From contig JAKZZE010000006.1 of NCBI GenBank assembly GCA_024220505.1, positions 1,116,001-1,180,000 on the forward strand: a stretch of DNA of 64,000 nucleotides, in the 5' to 3' direction. The DNA comes from Rhizopus arrhizus (Eukaryota > Mucoromycota > Mucoromycetes > Mucorales > Rhizopodaceae). The translations under genes were made by a program, and so were the position numbers. Of the stretch, positions 30,019 to 40,256 are shown piece by piece (the first letter of the stretch is position 1; each line of letters opens with the position of its first letter). The notes beneath the pieces were generated by a model. That model had not been told where the DNA came from, made no database searches, and was given only the letters and a program-made list of their open reading frames with translations.

Positions 30019-31086
30019 TGGAAGACGAGTCGGAGTCAATAGGGATTGTTAAAGGTACGCCAAACAATTTTTATATGTTATACATGACAACTGTCGCTTT
30101 CTAATGAGGTATTGTAAGCAGCTGTATCTTATCTGACTGCAGAGATACAAGGCGAAAAGTATAAAATTGCAAAACATCCGAACAATTATTCCAACAACTG
30201 TAGAACAATAAGATCAATATCTGTCATCCTAGAGAGTCTAATCAATTGTCAACCCCAAAAGTAATTAGATCAAAGTTAATTGACTGGTTATTATTTCTAT
30301 TGTTCAATTTCAGATGCATATATTAGAACATCGACAAGCTTTAGCTTAATCATTGGTTCTTCAGCACGACATCGTGACCGAGTCTATATCTTTTATATCT
30401 ACGCTCACAAAGAATATAAATAGATGCCAACTTTTTGATCCATAAAGGGAGGCCTTTTCGCAATATAAAGAAATCTGCAATAAAGAAGGATTTTAATTTT
30501 ATATTGCTGCTATTGTTTTTTTGTTTAATTTTTTATTTAATCTTGCGATTAAAACAGAGTAAAAAAAAAGAAACCAAGGGCTCTTGAAGTCGCACTTGCT
30601 TTTATATGAATACAATAAGGAACACTCACAGTTCCATACAAGTACGCTATATAGTCTTCCAATATGCTCTTTGTTGACTTAAATGTAAACGTATGATTAC
30701 CGTATATAATTTAAGCTGGTCGGAAGTCAAATTTTTAAATTCGGATTCTCATTCCTCTCTCAATTTCCAGCATTGCTACATGAGACCTTTACTGTTTCAA
30801 GACACATGACCCCGAAAATATACCATAGGAGTCTCAAGCCGGTAGTTGGCATGTACCTTTTGATATAGCGAAAAAAGTCGATTTTGCCAAAAGGTTGCTC
30901 GTATTTTTTCACCTACTGTATCTTTTATATCTACGCTCACAAAGAATATAAATAGATGCCAACTTTTTATCCATAAAGCGAGGCCCTTTTGCAATATAAA
31001 GAAATCTGCAATAAAGAAGGATTTTAATTTTATATTGCTGCTATTGTTTTTGTTTAATTTTTTATTTAATCTTACGATTAAAACAC

Positions 31087-31614
31087 CCACAAACCAATAG
31101 TATGGTCGAATTTATTAATGGTGTCATCGTCAAGTCATTAAAAAAGATTGCATACGAGCATAAAGAAGATTGGGATGTCCTACTGCCTAGTGTCCTATAC
31201 GCTTACAGAACAAAAGCTCATAGCATATTGAAACTATCTCCTTATGAATTGCTTTTTGGTGTAGAACCATTCGATGTTGACAAAGACGTACTCCAACAAT
31301 ACGGGAGAAGAATTGGTCTTGAACGTCTCGCTTACTTGCAACAAAGAAACGGCTTACAAAACTTTATGGTGGATTATGATAATGAAAACGGTATCACGCA
31401 AGCAGAAAATACTAAGATAAATGTTGGTGACAAGATACTTCTGTTGAAGCGTAATAGAAAGAACAAGTTGGATCCCAAGTATAGAAGAAAGCTATATACA
31501 GTATTGGTCAAGAAAGCAAATAATGTACTTATATTGGCAAATGATAAAGACATAAGGCTAAAAAGGGCGGTCAACGGATCTCAAGTAAGAAAGTATTACC
31601 AACGAAACAACTAG
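31087..31614 (+). pseudogene. Gypsy integrase C-terminal fragment (element I)
   Basis: The frame is open from the LTR-D end: PQTNSMVEFINGVIVKSLKK is the segment around the integrase catalytic Glu, followed by WDVLLPSVLYAYRTKAH and SPYELLFGVEP, then a C-terminal barrel-like region (INVGDKILLLKRNRK). It ends at a stop at 31612-31614. The rest of pol is absent. It is not from elements A or C. With the RT fragment at 15710-16029 it may be one element opened by LTR-D insertion. Confidence 0.8.
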
Positions 31615-32128
31615 GATCTCCTCAACAACTCAAATATATCAAGTATAAATATCAAATATGGACAAAAGAACTCAAAAAAAAAAAATACAAAATATGAAAA
31701 GAACAGTTAACAAAAGGCAAAGAAAAATTTCTCTAAGCAAAAGACAAATTTTTTTTGAAAGCTTCGTAGTGAGAGCATGATTTGGAAATGCGAAAAGTCG
31801 GAAAATGTAGTACGAGCAGATTTTGGTGCTTCCAAATGGCAGTAGCAAAAGGCTATTTAATGAGAATCTAAGCTTTTTCCTCCTTTTCCTTTCATCAGTT
31901 TTCCACTACACTTAACTGACAAGAAAAACTATATTCATTAAATATCAACCTTTAAGTATGTATGAACCTATTATTAACAAAGACATATCACTAATAAAAA
32001 TAAAAGCTGTCTATAAAAAGCACATAAAAGTCGAGGTTTCTAGTTGTTTAAAATTCAGGATAAATGTGTGAGTTTCAATTTTACTGAAATGGTTTTTTAA
32101 CTCACTGTATTTGCGCCACTTATTCGAT
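31615..32128. other. AT-rich non-coding stretch
   Basis: There is no ORF of note. It may contain the 3' end of element I. Near 32095-32108 tttaactcactgta resembles an outward Tc1 end followed by TA, but no partner was found. Confidence 0.3.
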
Positions 32129-32133
32129 CCTTT

Positions 32134-32531
32134 TGTGGTATTTACACATATAATAAAGTAATACTGTAAATTACTACGAACAATGATCATCCAAATTAGG
32201 AATATCGGACATTGTATTATGCCACGTCAAATAAAATTATATCCCGATCCACTCCAGAATATTCTAACAAGTTCCTGAATCAGGATTAATAATTACTTCT
32301 TGATAAAAGATGTTAAACAATACCAATCATATAATTAACGCATCGTCTAATATCGATTAATAATCAATAATCATATACTGTGAATACTATTATTTAGCCG
32401 TGGATAGAAAAGTATAAATACCCTCATATTTTTAACTTGAATAAAGGACAATCTACTTTGAGTCTCACTTATTTTTATATTTGTTGATTGACTTAGTACT
32501 TTTTTTTATATTATAAACCCTAAATATCACA
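32134..32531 (+). repeat. Solo LTR in an F-box relic
   Basis: It is 398 bases from TGTGGTATTTACAC to CTAAATATCACA, flanked by CCTTT (32129-32133, 32532-32536). A TATA-like aagtataaataccc (about 32411) and gaataaagg (about 32440) are its signals. It lies at the edge of an F-box-like sequence read on the minus strand. Confidence 0.88.
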
Positions 32532-32640
32532 CCTTTAAAGCATCCATAAACTGGTGCAATGCTTCATTTGATCGTATCTCAGACGCTTTCCACAATGCAG
32601 GCACCAAATTAAATGAAACTTTTTATTAACAAATAAATAT
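32532..32640 (-). pseudogene. F-box gene relic
   Basis: On the minus strand the sequence encodes FVNKKF, then after a frame change LVPALWKASEIRSNEALHQF and MDALK. This is clearly similar to the start of the two F-box genes nearby (FVNKRLYSVSVTELWKAPEI; FVNKKFYLASVLVLWKAIGI). The N-terminal F-box and the whole repeat part are missing, and the solo LTR cuts it downstream. It shows that the F-box cluster once extended into the transposon zone. Confidence 0.75.
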
Positions 32641-32816
32641 AGGGGTATTTCATAGCTATAAAGTAGGCCAAATATCTTCAATATCACTTATTTTGAAAGA
32701 TCGGCAAGCGCATTTTTTTGCAGAAAAGCGTGAAAAGATTGAAGAAAAATATTGTCAATAAAACTGATGTATCCATCATTCATAACTCGATATGAAAACA
32801 GTATTAATAAGCTACA

Positions 32817-33215
32817 TGTAAAATATATCCAATAGATAGGCTACAGGTTAATTCGGATAATCTTCATTAAGGATAAGGTGCTGCGTAATTGCACGGTTAA
32901 ATTATATTAAATCCAGGGACTGAATCACAGTCAATCGCAGTCAATCATATACGAGTATTCTATGGATAAATGCTTATGATGACAAAGATAACAATGGAAG
33001 AACACGTAACCATTATCTATTTGTCATCAGTTATATCATACTCATTAATTATTAATCCATGACATGAAATATTATCCGTGTATGAAAAGTATAAATAGAG
33101 TATCATTTTTTTATTAAATAAAGCAATCTCTTAATCGAGTCTCGTCCTCTCTTGTTCCTTTCTATTCTTGGATAAATCAAAAACCCAACTCTTTTCATCT
33201 TGTATTGTCAACATT
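32817..33215 (+). repeat. Probable LTR without clear duplication
   Basis: The layout is LTR-like (gaaaagtataaatagagtatc near 33090, attaaataaagc near 33112, then a pyrimidine-rich end near TTGTCAACA). It starts perhaps at TGTAAAATATATCC. Flanking pentamers do not match, so the borders are uncertain. Confidence 0.35.
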
Positions 33216-33562
33216 CCATAAAGGCAATTTTTTCAATACATCAAGTTGGTACAAGTCGATGAAAGGAAAGTCAAGATATATTCTGCATCGCGAAAAAAAA
33301 AAAAAAAAAAAAAAGACAACAGACTTGTATAAGTTTAATAGAATCTATGGAATCAAATATGCTTCAATGATAGGTGTGTAGCAGCTTGTAGATAGCAACG
33401 TATTTTTCTATCATCGAAGAGCATCTAGAGTTATAAAGTGCATGTCTAGCTTTTATACATTCTATTAAACATGCTATAATTATCATATCCTTATATAAAT
33501 GAAATATAAAAGCAATACATCCAAATCACCAATAAACAAAAGCAATAAGCGATGCGTTATAG

Positions 33563-33610
<48 letters not shown>
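33563..33610. repeat. Poly(A) run of about 48
   Basis: This is an uninterrupted A run in an AT-rich stretch (33216-34270) without convincing genes. It may be a retroposed tail or an expanded homopolymer like those beside the F-box genes. Confidence 0.8.
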
Positions 33611-33611
<1 letters not shown>

Positions 33612-34270
33612 CAAAATATTTGAAGTTGATTTGTACGCGTAAAACTTGATAAGCGTATATGCCATTAGTTTTGTACTGTTAATCTTAAGTTGATCATATT
33701 GGCATGGTTTATTAATAACATGTATCGAAATTTATTAATTTAAATAAATCATCCTCAGCATAATCCAGTCTTGACAGATGATGAGGATGAGATGCAAAAT
33801 CACAAACGCTTTATGGTAAAATATTTTTTTGCAGGATCCAATCTAGCGATGTTCTAGAAAAATAGAAAATCACAGATTTGGACACTATCTCTTCTGAAGC
33901 TTCTTTTAAAGCCAAATTAGAATAATGTGCGCAGAAAGGACGATGATAGTAAACACCGATTTAAAAAAATATGAATTGTTTTAGTATCGTTGCTAGTTTT
34001 TATTCTATTAAAGTCTTTTTTTTTATTATTCACATGGACAGGGAAAGAATAAGTGAGATGGTTGATGTAATAAATGATATTTATATGAAGAGTAATATTA
34101 GGAAACATACCACATCGTCTATCTTACTGTGCTAGATATTAACCATAGGCCAAGCTTAATGTGGGTCCTTGGTGTTTGTATACTTTTTTTTGTTATATAG
34201 CTGCTGGAGACAGCTTCATTTTCATCTTTATGAGTAAAGAAAAAATTCTTGATAAGATCCCCTTGATTAT

Positions 34271-35335
34271 TCAGAAAAATGTCCTTGCTGAACAGCTTGC
34301 TCTTATTTGGTCAATTTGTATACGGTTCAGCTTTAATGAATCATAGCCGCTGCTTTCATGGACTCTGGGAAGACCATCTTCAATGAACACACTACCAAAC
34401 ATTTCTAGTTTTGACAGTTTGGGACAAAGACAGGCAATATCATGTATAATCTGCACCGAGATTCGTTCAGAATGATCGATTCGAAGCACAGTCAGATCAG
34501 GAAGCAAACCAGCGAAATAGATGAGTATGCTGTCTGAAATGCCACCTAGGAATAAAGATAGCTCATGTATATGCGAATGAGTCTTTAGAAATGAATTGAT
34601 ACCAATGTTAACAGAATAATATCTTCCATGAGGACTTGCGACATAAAAGGACTGTAGCTGTGGAAGGCAGGGCATACCTTCAGCATCTGTTGTCATGCAG
34701 CGCAGCAATTCACATACGAAATTCATACTGACGCCTAGTGTAAGATGCGTCAGATGGGTCCATGTGCGCATGATACTGACCATCTCATTCCCATCGGTCC
34801 AGTCTTGACCATTTATTGTTAAGTTTTCTATTGGCAGATGCATAAAAGAGCGTAGATTTTCAGAGTTCACCTTGAGCTGCACACCTATTAGTCTCTCAAA
34901 TGAATGTGGTAGTATAAACTTGGTTTCTGGTCGCTGCGCTATTTCAGAATATCCCAGTCTGAGAGTTTTAAACCACTTGCAGTAACGAAAGATTTGCATC
35001 GTGGTTTTACCAGCAAGTAATCCTCCTACACCTATCGCAAGCTCCTCTAAATTAGGTATCAAATGTACAATATTCAGAAACCACGCATCCTTGATCTCAC
35101 AGTGAATCGTTATACATTTAACTTTGCTTCCTATTTTAACTCTTGAGAGCTTCAATCCATTCATGAACTGCAAAAGTGCTTCTCTTGAATGTATTTCGGG
35201 CGCCTTCCATAATTCAGTTACCGAAACTGAATAAAGCCTTTTGTTCACAAACAAACACTGGTAAATAGCTTGTTTCTCAAGCATGCCAAACACCATCGAT
35301 ATGACTTCTTTTGGCAAATCAACCAATACAGCCAT
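34271..35335 (-). CDS. F-box protein, leucine-rich-repeat-like
   Basis: This 354-residue single-exon protein should act as a substrate receptor of an SCF ubiquitin ligase. The F-box is at residues about 5-45 (LPKEVISMVFGMLEKQAIYQCLFVNKRLY), which would bind Skp1. It is followed by irregular leucine-rich segments (for example LIPNLEELAIG, LPQLQSFYV, LPDLTVLRIDHSER, CPKLSKLEMFG). The start ATG at 35335 is the first in frame. A T run of about 23 on the coding strand ends only about 15 bases upstream, followed by ttttacag. It is a paralogue of 36808-37884 in the same orientation. The substrate is unknown. Confidence 0.8.
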   Translation of the reverse strand: MAVLVDLPKEVISMVFGMLEKQAIYQCLFVNKRLYSVSVTELWKAPEIHSREALLQFMNGLKLSRVKIGSKVKCITIHCEIKDAWFLNIVHLIPNLEELAIGVGGLLAGKTTMQIFRYCKWFKTLRLGYSEIAQRPETKFILPHSFERLIGVQLKVNSENLRSFMHLPIENLTINGQDWTDGNEMVSIMRTWTHLTHLTLGVSMNFVCELLRCMTTDAEGMPCLPQLQSFYVASPHGRYYSVNIGINSFLKTHSHIHELSLFLGGISDSILIYFAGLLPDLTVLRIDHSERISVQIIHDIACLCPKLSKLEMFGSVFIEDGLPRVHESSGYDSLKLNRIQIDQIRASCSARTFF

Positions 35336-35349
35336 TTTACTGTAAAACT

Positions 35350-35373
35350 AAAAAAAAAAAAAAAAAAAAAAAA
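35350..35373. repeat. Homopolymer upstream of an F-box gene
   Basis: A run of about 23 A (T on the coding strand) directly upstream of the start codon at 35335. The approximate length was read by eye. Confidence 0.8.
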
Positions 35374-36807
35374 GACGAAAGAAGATGCTTGAATGGAATT
35401 TTGTCCTTTTGTTTTGGCAATGTCGCACAAACCCCCTTTTTTCAACTTATCAACATGTTTATTTAATGCAATGCAGTTTGATATGACTTCAGAAAAATGA
35501 AAGGATGATAGCCAAACACAGTCACTTCTTTTCACTCTACAAATGATGCTTTGTGGGAAGCAAGAAAAAATAACCTAGAGAAAAGATGATTGAAGATTTT
35601 ACAAATTTATAAAAAAAAGTCAAATTACATTGCTGCACTAGCTTGCATAATCCAGTATATAACCAAATATTTGGAGCGCGTGGCAAACAATCGTTCATAT
35701 GAATATAAAAAACATTAGAATATAATATATTCGAAATTTTTGCCTTGTAATGAAACGGCAAATAATTCGATTTATCAAATTACTAGTTTAATAGACTACA
35801 TGCATAGAATTAAGATGATATATGACAAAAAGCAAAGTGTAGATGTGATGTACAAGTCCTTGAATTTCAAATCTTAAATACAATAAATAGAGTTATTTTA
35901 TTCTTTCAAAAGTAGATAAAATAGATTGAGCCGTGTAAAAATTTGCATTGGAATGGCCCAGGCTTGTTAATCTCACGTACGATGAATGATAGCAATTCAA
36001 CAGTTACTTTCACAAAATATTGATCTATAGTGAATTACCGCAGTTAGTGCCATTTTATAAAGTATGTTTATCAAAAACTTGCAATCGAACACAGATAGAT
36101 ATGCTGTAGAGCCCTGATGGAAATGGAAGAGATAGATGATTTTGACATAGGAATAACCTGGTTCTTTAAACGCTTTAAAGATTGTATGTGAGATAACCTT
36201 GTTAGATATGTGAGGCTGTATCATGTCGTTATAAGAAAACAAAGATAGAGTTGGATAAGGCACTTTATGACATGGACCGTCGGATGATAAGAAAGCAACC
36301 TGCTGCTTGTTAAGGTAATGCCTTACATGTCTTTTTTTCTCTGCAGTTGGCGATTTTCAATAAATTTTTTACATGTGCAAGTCTTCAGCAGTGAATTGTT
36401 CTTACGAAGTGCTGTAGAATATAAACTGAAAAGTCTATAGATCTGAATAAAAATAGCTTTTTTCAATAGATACTAAACTCAAGAGTGTATTCATATCAGC
36501 TCAATGTATAACGTGGGTGCTTTCGTTACCTATGATATTTACAGATTATGATGGTAAACATGCTTTTGAATGCCCAAAAGATGCTCAGTATCGTGATTGG
36601 AACAGAGACAGAAAAGGTTATGATAAAGGATTACAAGAATTGAATTAAAAGATGTGTGTTTTATTTAAATTTACTTTGGAGCTACTAGAAAACGAAATTA
36701 TGGTTAACAAAAGGTTGCGTTTTACATGATGTACAACTGTTTATGGAAATTATCAGTTTACGCTATTTATCCAAAAAAATGCAATAAAGTACACATTACT
36801 ATGTGCT
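35374..36807. other. Intergenic region
   Basis: Mostly AT-rich sequence with only short, unconvincing ORFs. One short plus-strand frame (36532-36648, 38 codons, MIFTDYDGKHAFECPKDAQY) has protein-like composition and may be a terminal exon or a relic; I do not recognise it. Confidence 0.4.
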
Positions 36808-37884
36808 TTATTCATCAATCTTTTTAGTCGTTTGTTGTGCTCTTATAAGTTGTATATCTGCACTATCCAACATTAATTTAAAGGATTCAAGCTTGTGATA
36901 AATCTCTGGAAACTCATGGCTTGAAAATGAACAATCATACATTTCTAGCTTTGACAGCTTAGGACAGCAATAAACAATGTCACGTATACTTTGAGCTGAG
37001 AATTCTGTGCATTCCTCTTCTATCAAAAGACTTTCCAAGTCAGGAAGATAACAATCCATATTTTTGAGCATTTCATCTGACACACCAACAGAAAACAAGT
37101 ACAGATCACGTAGATGTGGGTGTGCTTTTAAAAAGGAGACAATGGGAATATCGAAAGGAAAGGGTTGGGTCATGGTGCCTTCGATGCCAAATGCTTGCAA
37201 ATAGGGCAGATATGGCATGCCCTTGTCATCTACTGTAAGACAACAAATGAATTCGACTAGTTCATCGTTATCAATTTGTATATTAAGATGTTTTAGACAG
37301 GTAAGCGAGCGTATATCGTAAGCCGTTTCGACCGTAGTTAGCCATCTACAGTGTTTTATTGTTAGCCTTTCGATCGGTAAGTTGATAAAGGCGCGTAGGG
37401 CTTCAGAAGTCAAAGAAGGGCAGCATTTAAAGTAAAGACTACTCAGATGACTACAATGAGAAAGAGAGATGGCTGATTGATATGATATGGCTGAATAACC
37501 CAAGGATAAAGTTCTTAGCTGTTTACAGTACTGCGAAACTTGCATGATGCTTTCTTCCGTAAGACCCGTACACGTAATAATGCGAAGTGCTTCCAAATTA
37601 GGTATCAAAGGTAACATATTCACAAAATCTTCACCTCTGATACAATAATGGGTTATAGTTATATCTTTAACATTGTTTCCTATATGATGTTTAGAACTAT
37701 TCAATCCATAGAGACACTGGTCAAATTCTTCTTTTGAATATATCCCGATCGCTTTCCATAATACAAGCACTGAGGCTAAATAAAACTTTTTATTTACAAA
37801 CAGGCATTGATAAATATCTCGCTTCCAAAGCATATTAAGTATTTTTGATATAACTTCTACTGGTAAATTATTTATAGTAGACAT
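36808..37884 (-). CDS. F-box protein, leucine-rich-repeat-like
   Basis: This 358-residue single-exon paralogue of the neighbouring F-box gene is likewise a likely SCF receptor. The F-box is at about residues 6-45 (LPVEVISKILNMLWKRDIYQCLFVNKKFY). Leucine-rich repeats of the Cys-containing type follow (QYCKQLRTLSLGYSAIS, SHCSHLSSLYFKCCPSLT, LPDLESLLIEEEC, CPKLSKLEMYDCSF). The two proteins share the order of segments and both have a LGYS-x-I-motif in the second repeat. A T run of about 61 lies just upstream of the ATG on the coding strand. Substrate and regulation cannot be told. Confidence 0.82.
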   Translation of the reverse strand: MSTINNLPVEVISKILNMLWKRDIYQCLFVNKKFYLASVLVLWKAIGIYSKEEFDQCLYGLNSSKHHIGNNVKDITITHYCIRGEDFVNMLPLIPNLEALRIITCTGLTEESIMQVSQYCKQLRTLSLGYSAISYQSAISLSHCSHLSSLYFKCCPSLTSEALRAFINLPIERLTIKHCRWLTTVETAYDIRSLTCLKHLNIQIDNDELVEFICCLTVDDKGMPYLPYLQAFGIEGTMTQPFPFDIPIVSFLKAHPHLRDLYLFSVGVSDEMLKNMDCYLPDLESLLIEEECTEFSAQSIRDIVYCCPKLSKLEMYDCSFSSHEFPEIYHKLESFKLMLDSADIQLIRAQQTTKKIDE

Positions 37885-37898
37885 TTTCTTGAAAAAGG

Positions 37899-37959
<61 letters not shown>
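37899..37959. repeat. Homopolymer of about 61 upstream of an F-box gene
   Basis: An unbroken A run (T on the coding strand) starting 15 bases before the start codon at 37884. It is among the longest homopolymers in the window. Confidence 0.85.
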
Positions 37960-37962
<3 letters not shown>

Positions 37963-39400
37963 TGTGAAATTTAATTTCTGCGTCTTCTGATACGTTACAC
38001 AAGAGGCTTTTTTAGACTGTGTGTAAATGGTTTTAAATGAATGTAATTTTATAACACAATAAATAGAACTAACAGTTTTACTGTTTATACTGTGCTATGT
38101 TGCATTACATTTTTTATCACGCATATTGCTGTTGTCATTTTAAATCACAGTAAATTACTTTAACTTGAAGATAAAGTACTCGATTTTTATTGAGCGATCA
38201 GAATCAACAAGGGATGGTTCTAATCCAAAGGCAAATTTGTGGCTCGAACTAGTTTGATAGGTATTCTTAACAAGCTATAAAGAGCAAGTGTATATCTTTG
38301 GGTGTATATGGTTGATATAAAATGTATAGCATTTTATCTTTTATACAATCCTGCTACTGTGTCAGTATAAAAGGCTTCTAATGGATATCTTGAAAATTTA
38401 AATGTAACTCAAGGCAGACCTTCAACTTTACTAGAAAAAGACGATTAATTACAAGCTAAAGCTAGCTACATCTCCATGTCTTGAGCTAAGATATTTTTAA
38501 GGATTTAAAATAAAAAGACACTTTTTTGAAAACAAGATGTTTTACCAACTTTGCCATAGGATAAGCTGGAATTAAGAATGTCTGTGGAGATTGGTAAAGC
38601 TGACACTATATCAGAAATAACATTTATGGTGGCTTTTGGCTCATGGTATACTACTTACACTCCCATTTTGTAATGGTAAGATCAAAAACGCAAAGAAATT
38701 GTAGACAACAGTTAGTGAAACCTATACTCTTAACAAAAATATTAGATTATGCATCAGAAGCTGTATGGTTTACAGGTATATAACAATCCTTTTATTTTCT
38801 ATTCTTTAAATGAATTATCAAACAAAGTCCGCTTATCCCAGATTGTCTTTGTTTCTTGCTCAACCTGCCATCTTTCTTATTAATATGTTGCGAATTGATT
38901 TATTGATAATTGTAAAATTTGTTAACTTCTTTAACGCAAAACAAACATGAATTTAGTGCATAGCCTCTTGTAAATGACAACATAAATATCGTTGTCGAGT
39001 ACTTAAGTGTTATGGCAAAATCTACAAGCAACTTCTGTTGACCCTAATTATCAAGCAACTACTAGAAACTGTTAAATTTATCATTCATCTATTTTCATCG
39101 CAACGTTCACATACTAAACGCTCTATCAATATAGTTACAATAAATCAAACATAAACAACAGCCAACATCCGTTATGGACTTTATTGAGTTACTCTAATAG
39201 TAAATGTTAAATGGATCGTCACGTGAACAGTTACCGTACGAAATCTCTAACTTTTTCTTTGTCCAAACGTCACAAAATAAGCAGTTAATATAGGAACAAA
39301 ATCTTGGGACCGTCGTTTACCGAGACGTGGAACGTGCTGCTTGCGAAACAGGGGAATACACTAGATTTAAACTTAAAATTCTTTGCAATTATTATTTCAA
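37960..39400. other. AT-rich intergenic region
   Basis: There is no supported gene. Around 38400-38460 a short plus-strand stretch (NVTQGRPSTLLEKDD) resembles the linker after a transposase helix-turn-helix, too little to call. Confidence 0.35.
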
Positions 39401-39479
39401 CAAAAAGGGAATTTAGAACGGCTCAAATGCTCAGAACATTTAAGGATGTTGGCAAGTGTAGTGGTTGGTAATTTGTAAG

Positions 39480-40256
39480 CACAGTATTAAACAAATACTG
39501 TTTATATGGACGAAATTACAAACAGGATACCAGGAAATGCAAGCACAAGGACGGTACGAGAAGAACTATATAAAGCTGGATAATACAGCCACATTAATAA
39601 ATAAAAGCCTTCTTGGGTCATAAATACATAAAAGAGTGCATTCAACTTGTTTGTGAGTATAAAATCGTATGATTTGAAAGAATGATTTTTTTTTTGAAGT
39701 TGAAAAGGATTTTAGCCCTGTCCACATCTGGCATAAACCAGATGACGGGCACAAGCAAGAATGCCTAGTTCCCCAATTTTTAAAAATAAAAAGTTTTTTT
39801 GTGATGAATTAAAAAGCCATTAAATGTAGAAGAAAAAAAATTGAACTGTTCATGTCGAATTAATAATGAGAGGACTGTTGAACGTCTGCTGAAAGGGATA
39901 TGTAAAGATCCATCGCTTCCTTTCGAGTGGATGTGACGAGATGCTACTGAGGATAGAACACCCATGTATCGAAGCTCCATGGCAGCCAAATGGAAGCATT
40001 CAATGATTGAACTCAGTCACTCCGTTGCTTGTCTTTTATTTAATTGTGAACTTGTGAAAACAAATGAAGGATCTGATGCACAAGCGAGCAAGGAGGGACT
40101 TTTCATGCATAAGATGTTGCAAAATAATCTCAAGGAGGCGTAGGGCCCCTTTGATCCATCATCATGGAACAAGTATATGGCGTCCATGCTCGACAGGATG
40201 AAGGCTGTGATTGCCAAGAAAGGAAAGAATACTCGTTACTCATTCAGATCTTCCGG
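39480..40256 (+). pseudogene. Decayed Tc1-like transposase
   Basis: Fragments in Tc1 order can be read on the plus strand. A helix-turn-helix part (GNASTRTVREELYKAGY) is near 39530-39590. A core part (VHIWHKPDDGHKQECLVP, like the WRKP...CL region of Tc1) is near 39720-39780. The C-terminus (NKYMASMLDRMKAVIAKKGKNTRY) is near 40165-40240. Frames shift several times and no catalytic box is intact. It is of a different Tc1 lineage from those in the nest. Confidence 0.6.

Larger units (their letters stand above)
24152..30068 (-). mobile_element. DIRS-type tyrosine-recombinase retrotransposon
   Basis: The element lies between two AAT triplets (24152-24154, 30066-30068); the host Tc1-E repeat has one AAT there, and no longer duplication exists. 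It has inverted terminal repeats of 118 bases (24183-24300, 29901-30018). An internal complementary region (24383-24479) joins the complements of both outer ends around a single ATT. On the minus strand it encodes Gag, RT-RNase H and a tyrosine recombinase. This is the diagnostic DIRS design: RT makes a circle and the recombinase integrates it at a matching triplet. Its recombinase is split by Tc1-F and its RT has one stop, so this copy is inactive. Without Tc1-F it is about 4.3 kb. Confidence 0.95.
22640..30200 (-). mobile_element. Tc1-E: Tc1/mariner element split by a DIRS insertion
   Basis: The ends are CAGTTGTTGGAATAATTG (22640) and its complement (ending 30200), with TA at 22638-22639 and 30201-30202. 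LTR-D copy 1 (16129-16131) shows the uninterrupted target. The left inverted repeat is about 22640-22852. The right one is broken into 24073-24154 and 30069-30200 by the DIRS element. Each repeat carries an outer and an inner motif facing each other (22646-22665 against about 22830-22849, 18 of 20 bases). Without the insertion it is about 1.65 kb. Confidence 0.92.
22533..30556 (+). repeat. Solo LTR-D copy 2, split by Tc1-E
   Basis: The LTR sequence is 22533-22639 plus 30203-30556 (about 461 bases), flanked by GAGTA (22528-22532, 30557-30561). It starts TGTTGTAAACATAG and ends GCGATTAAAACA; agaatataaatag (30411) and aataaagaag (30479) are its promoter and poly(A) signals. It inserted upstream of the Tc1-G transposase start. 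Tc1-E later used the TA at 22638-22639. Confidence 0.93.
20166..30918 (-). mobile_element. Tc1-G: old Tc1/mariner element carrying four nested insertion groups
   Basis: The ends are CAGTAGGTGAAAAAATACG at 20166 and its complement at 30918, flanked by TA (20164-20165, 30919-30920), inside LTR-D copy 3. Inside lie a solo LTR-A in the left end region, a decayed minus-strand transposase (20737-22501) split by a solo LTR-H, and the solo LTR-D copy 2 complex just upstream of the transposase start. The remaining Tc1-G sequence is 30562-30918. Without the insertions it would be about 1.7 kb. Confidence 0.85.
20144..31086 (+). repeat. LTR-D copy 3, split by Tc1-G
   Basis: The left part is only about 22 bases (20144-20165, ACATCGAGACTGAGTCTATA). 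The right part is 30921-31086 and ends ATTAAAACA. Joined at TA they read as in LTR-D copy 2 (around 30380-30556). The 5' part is missing, cut at the LINE boundary. The right end abuts an integrase fragment of element I. Confidence 0.75.

Noticed and set aside
22640..30200. One 7.5-kb composite transposon carrying transposase, RT and recombinase (Polinton- or Crypton-like)
   Set aside because: The inverted ends belong to Tc1-E; DIRS has its own ends inside one repeat and Tc1-F its own TA site, so it is nesting and not one unit.
33483..33665. Frame with a poly-Phe run on the minus strand
   Set aside because: It is the translation of the 48-base homopolymer, not a gene.
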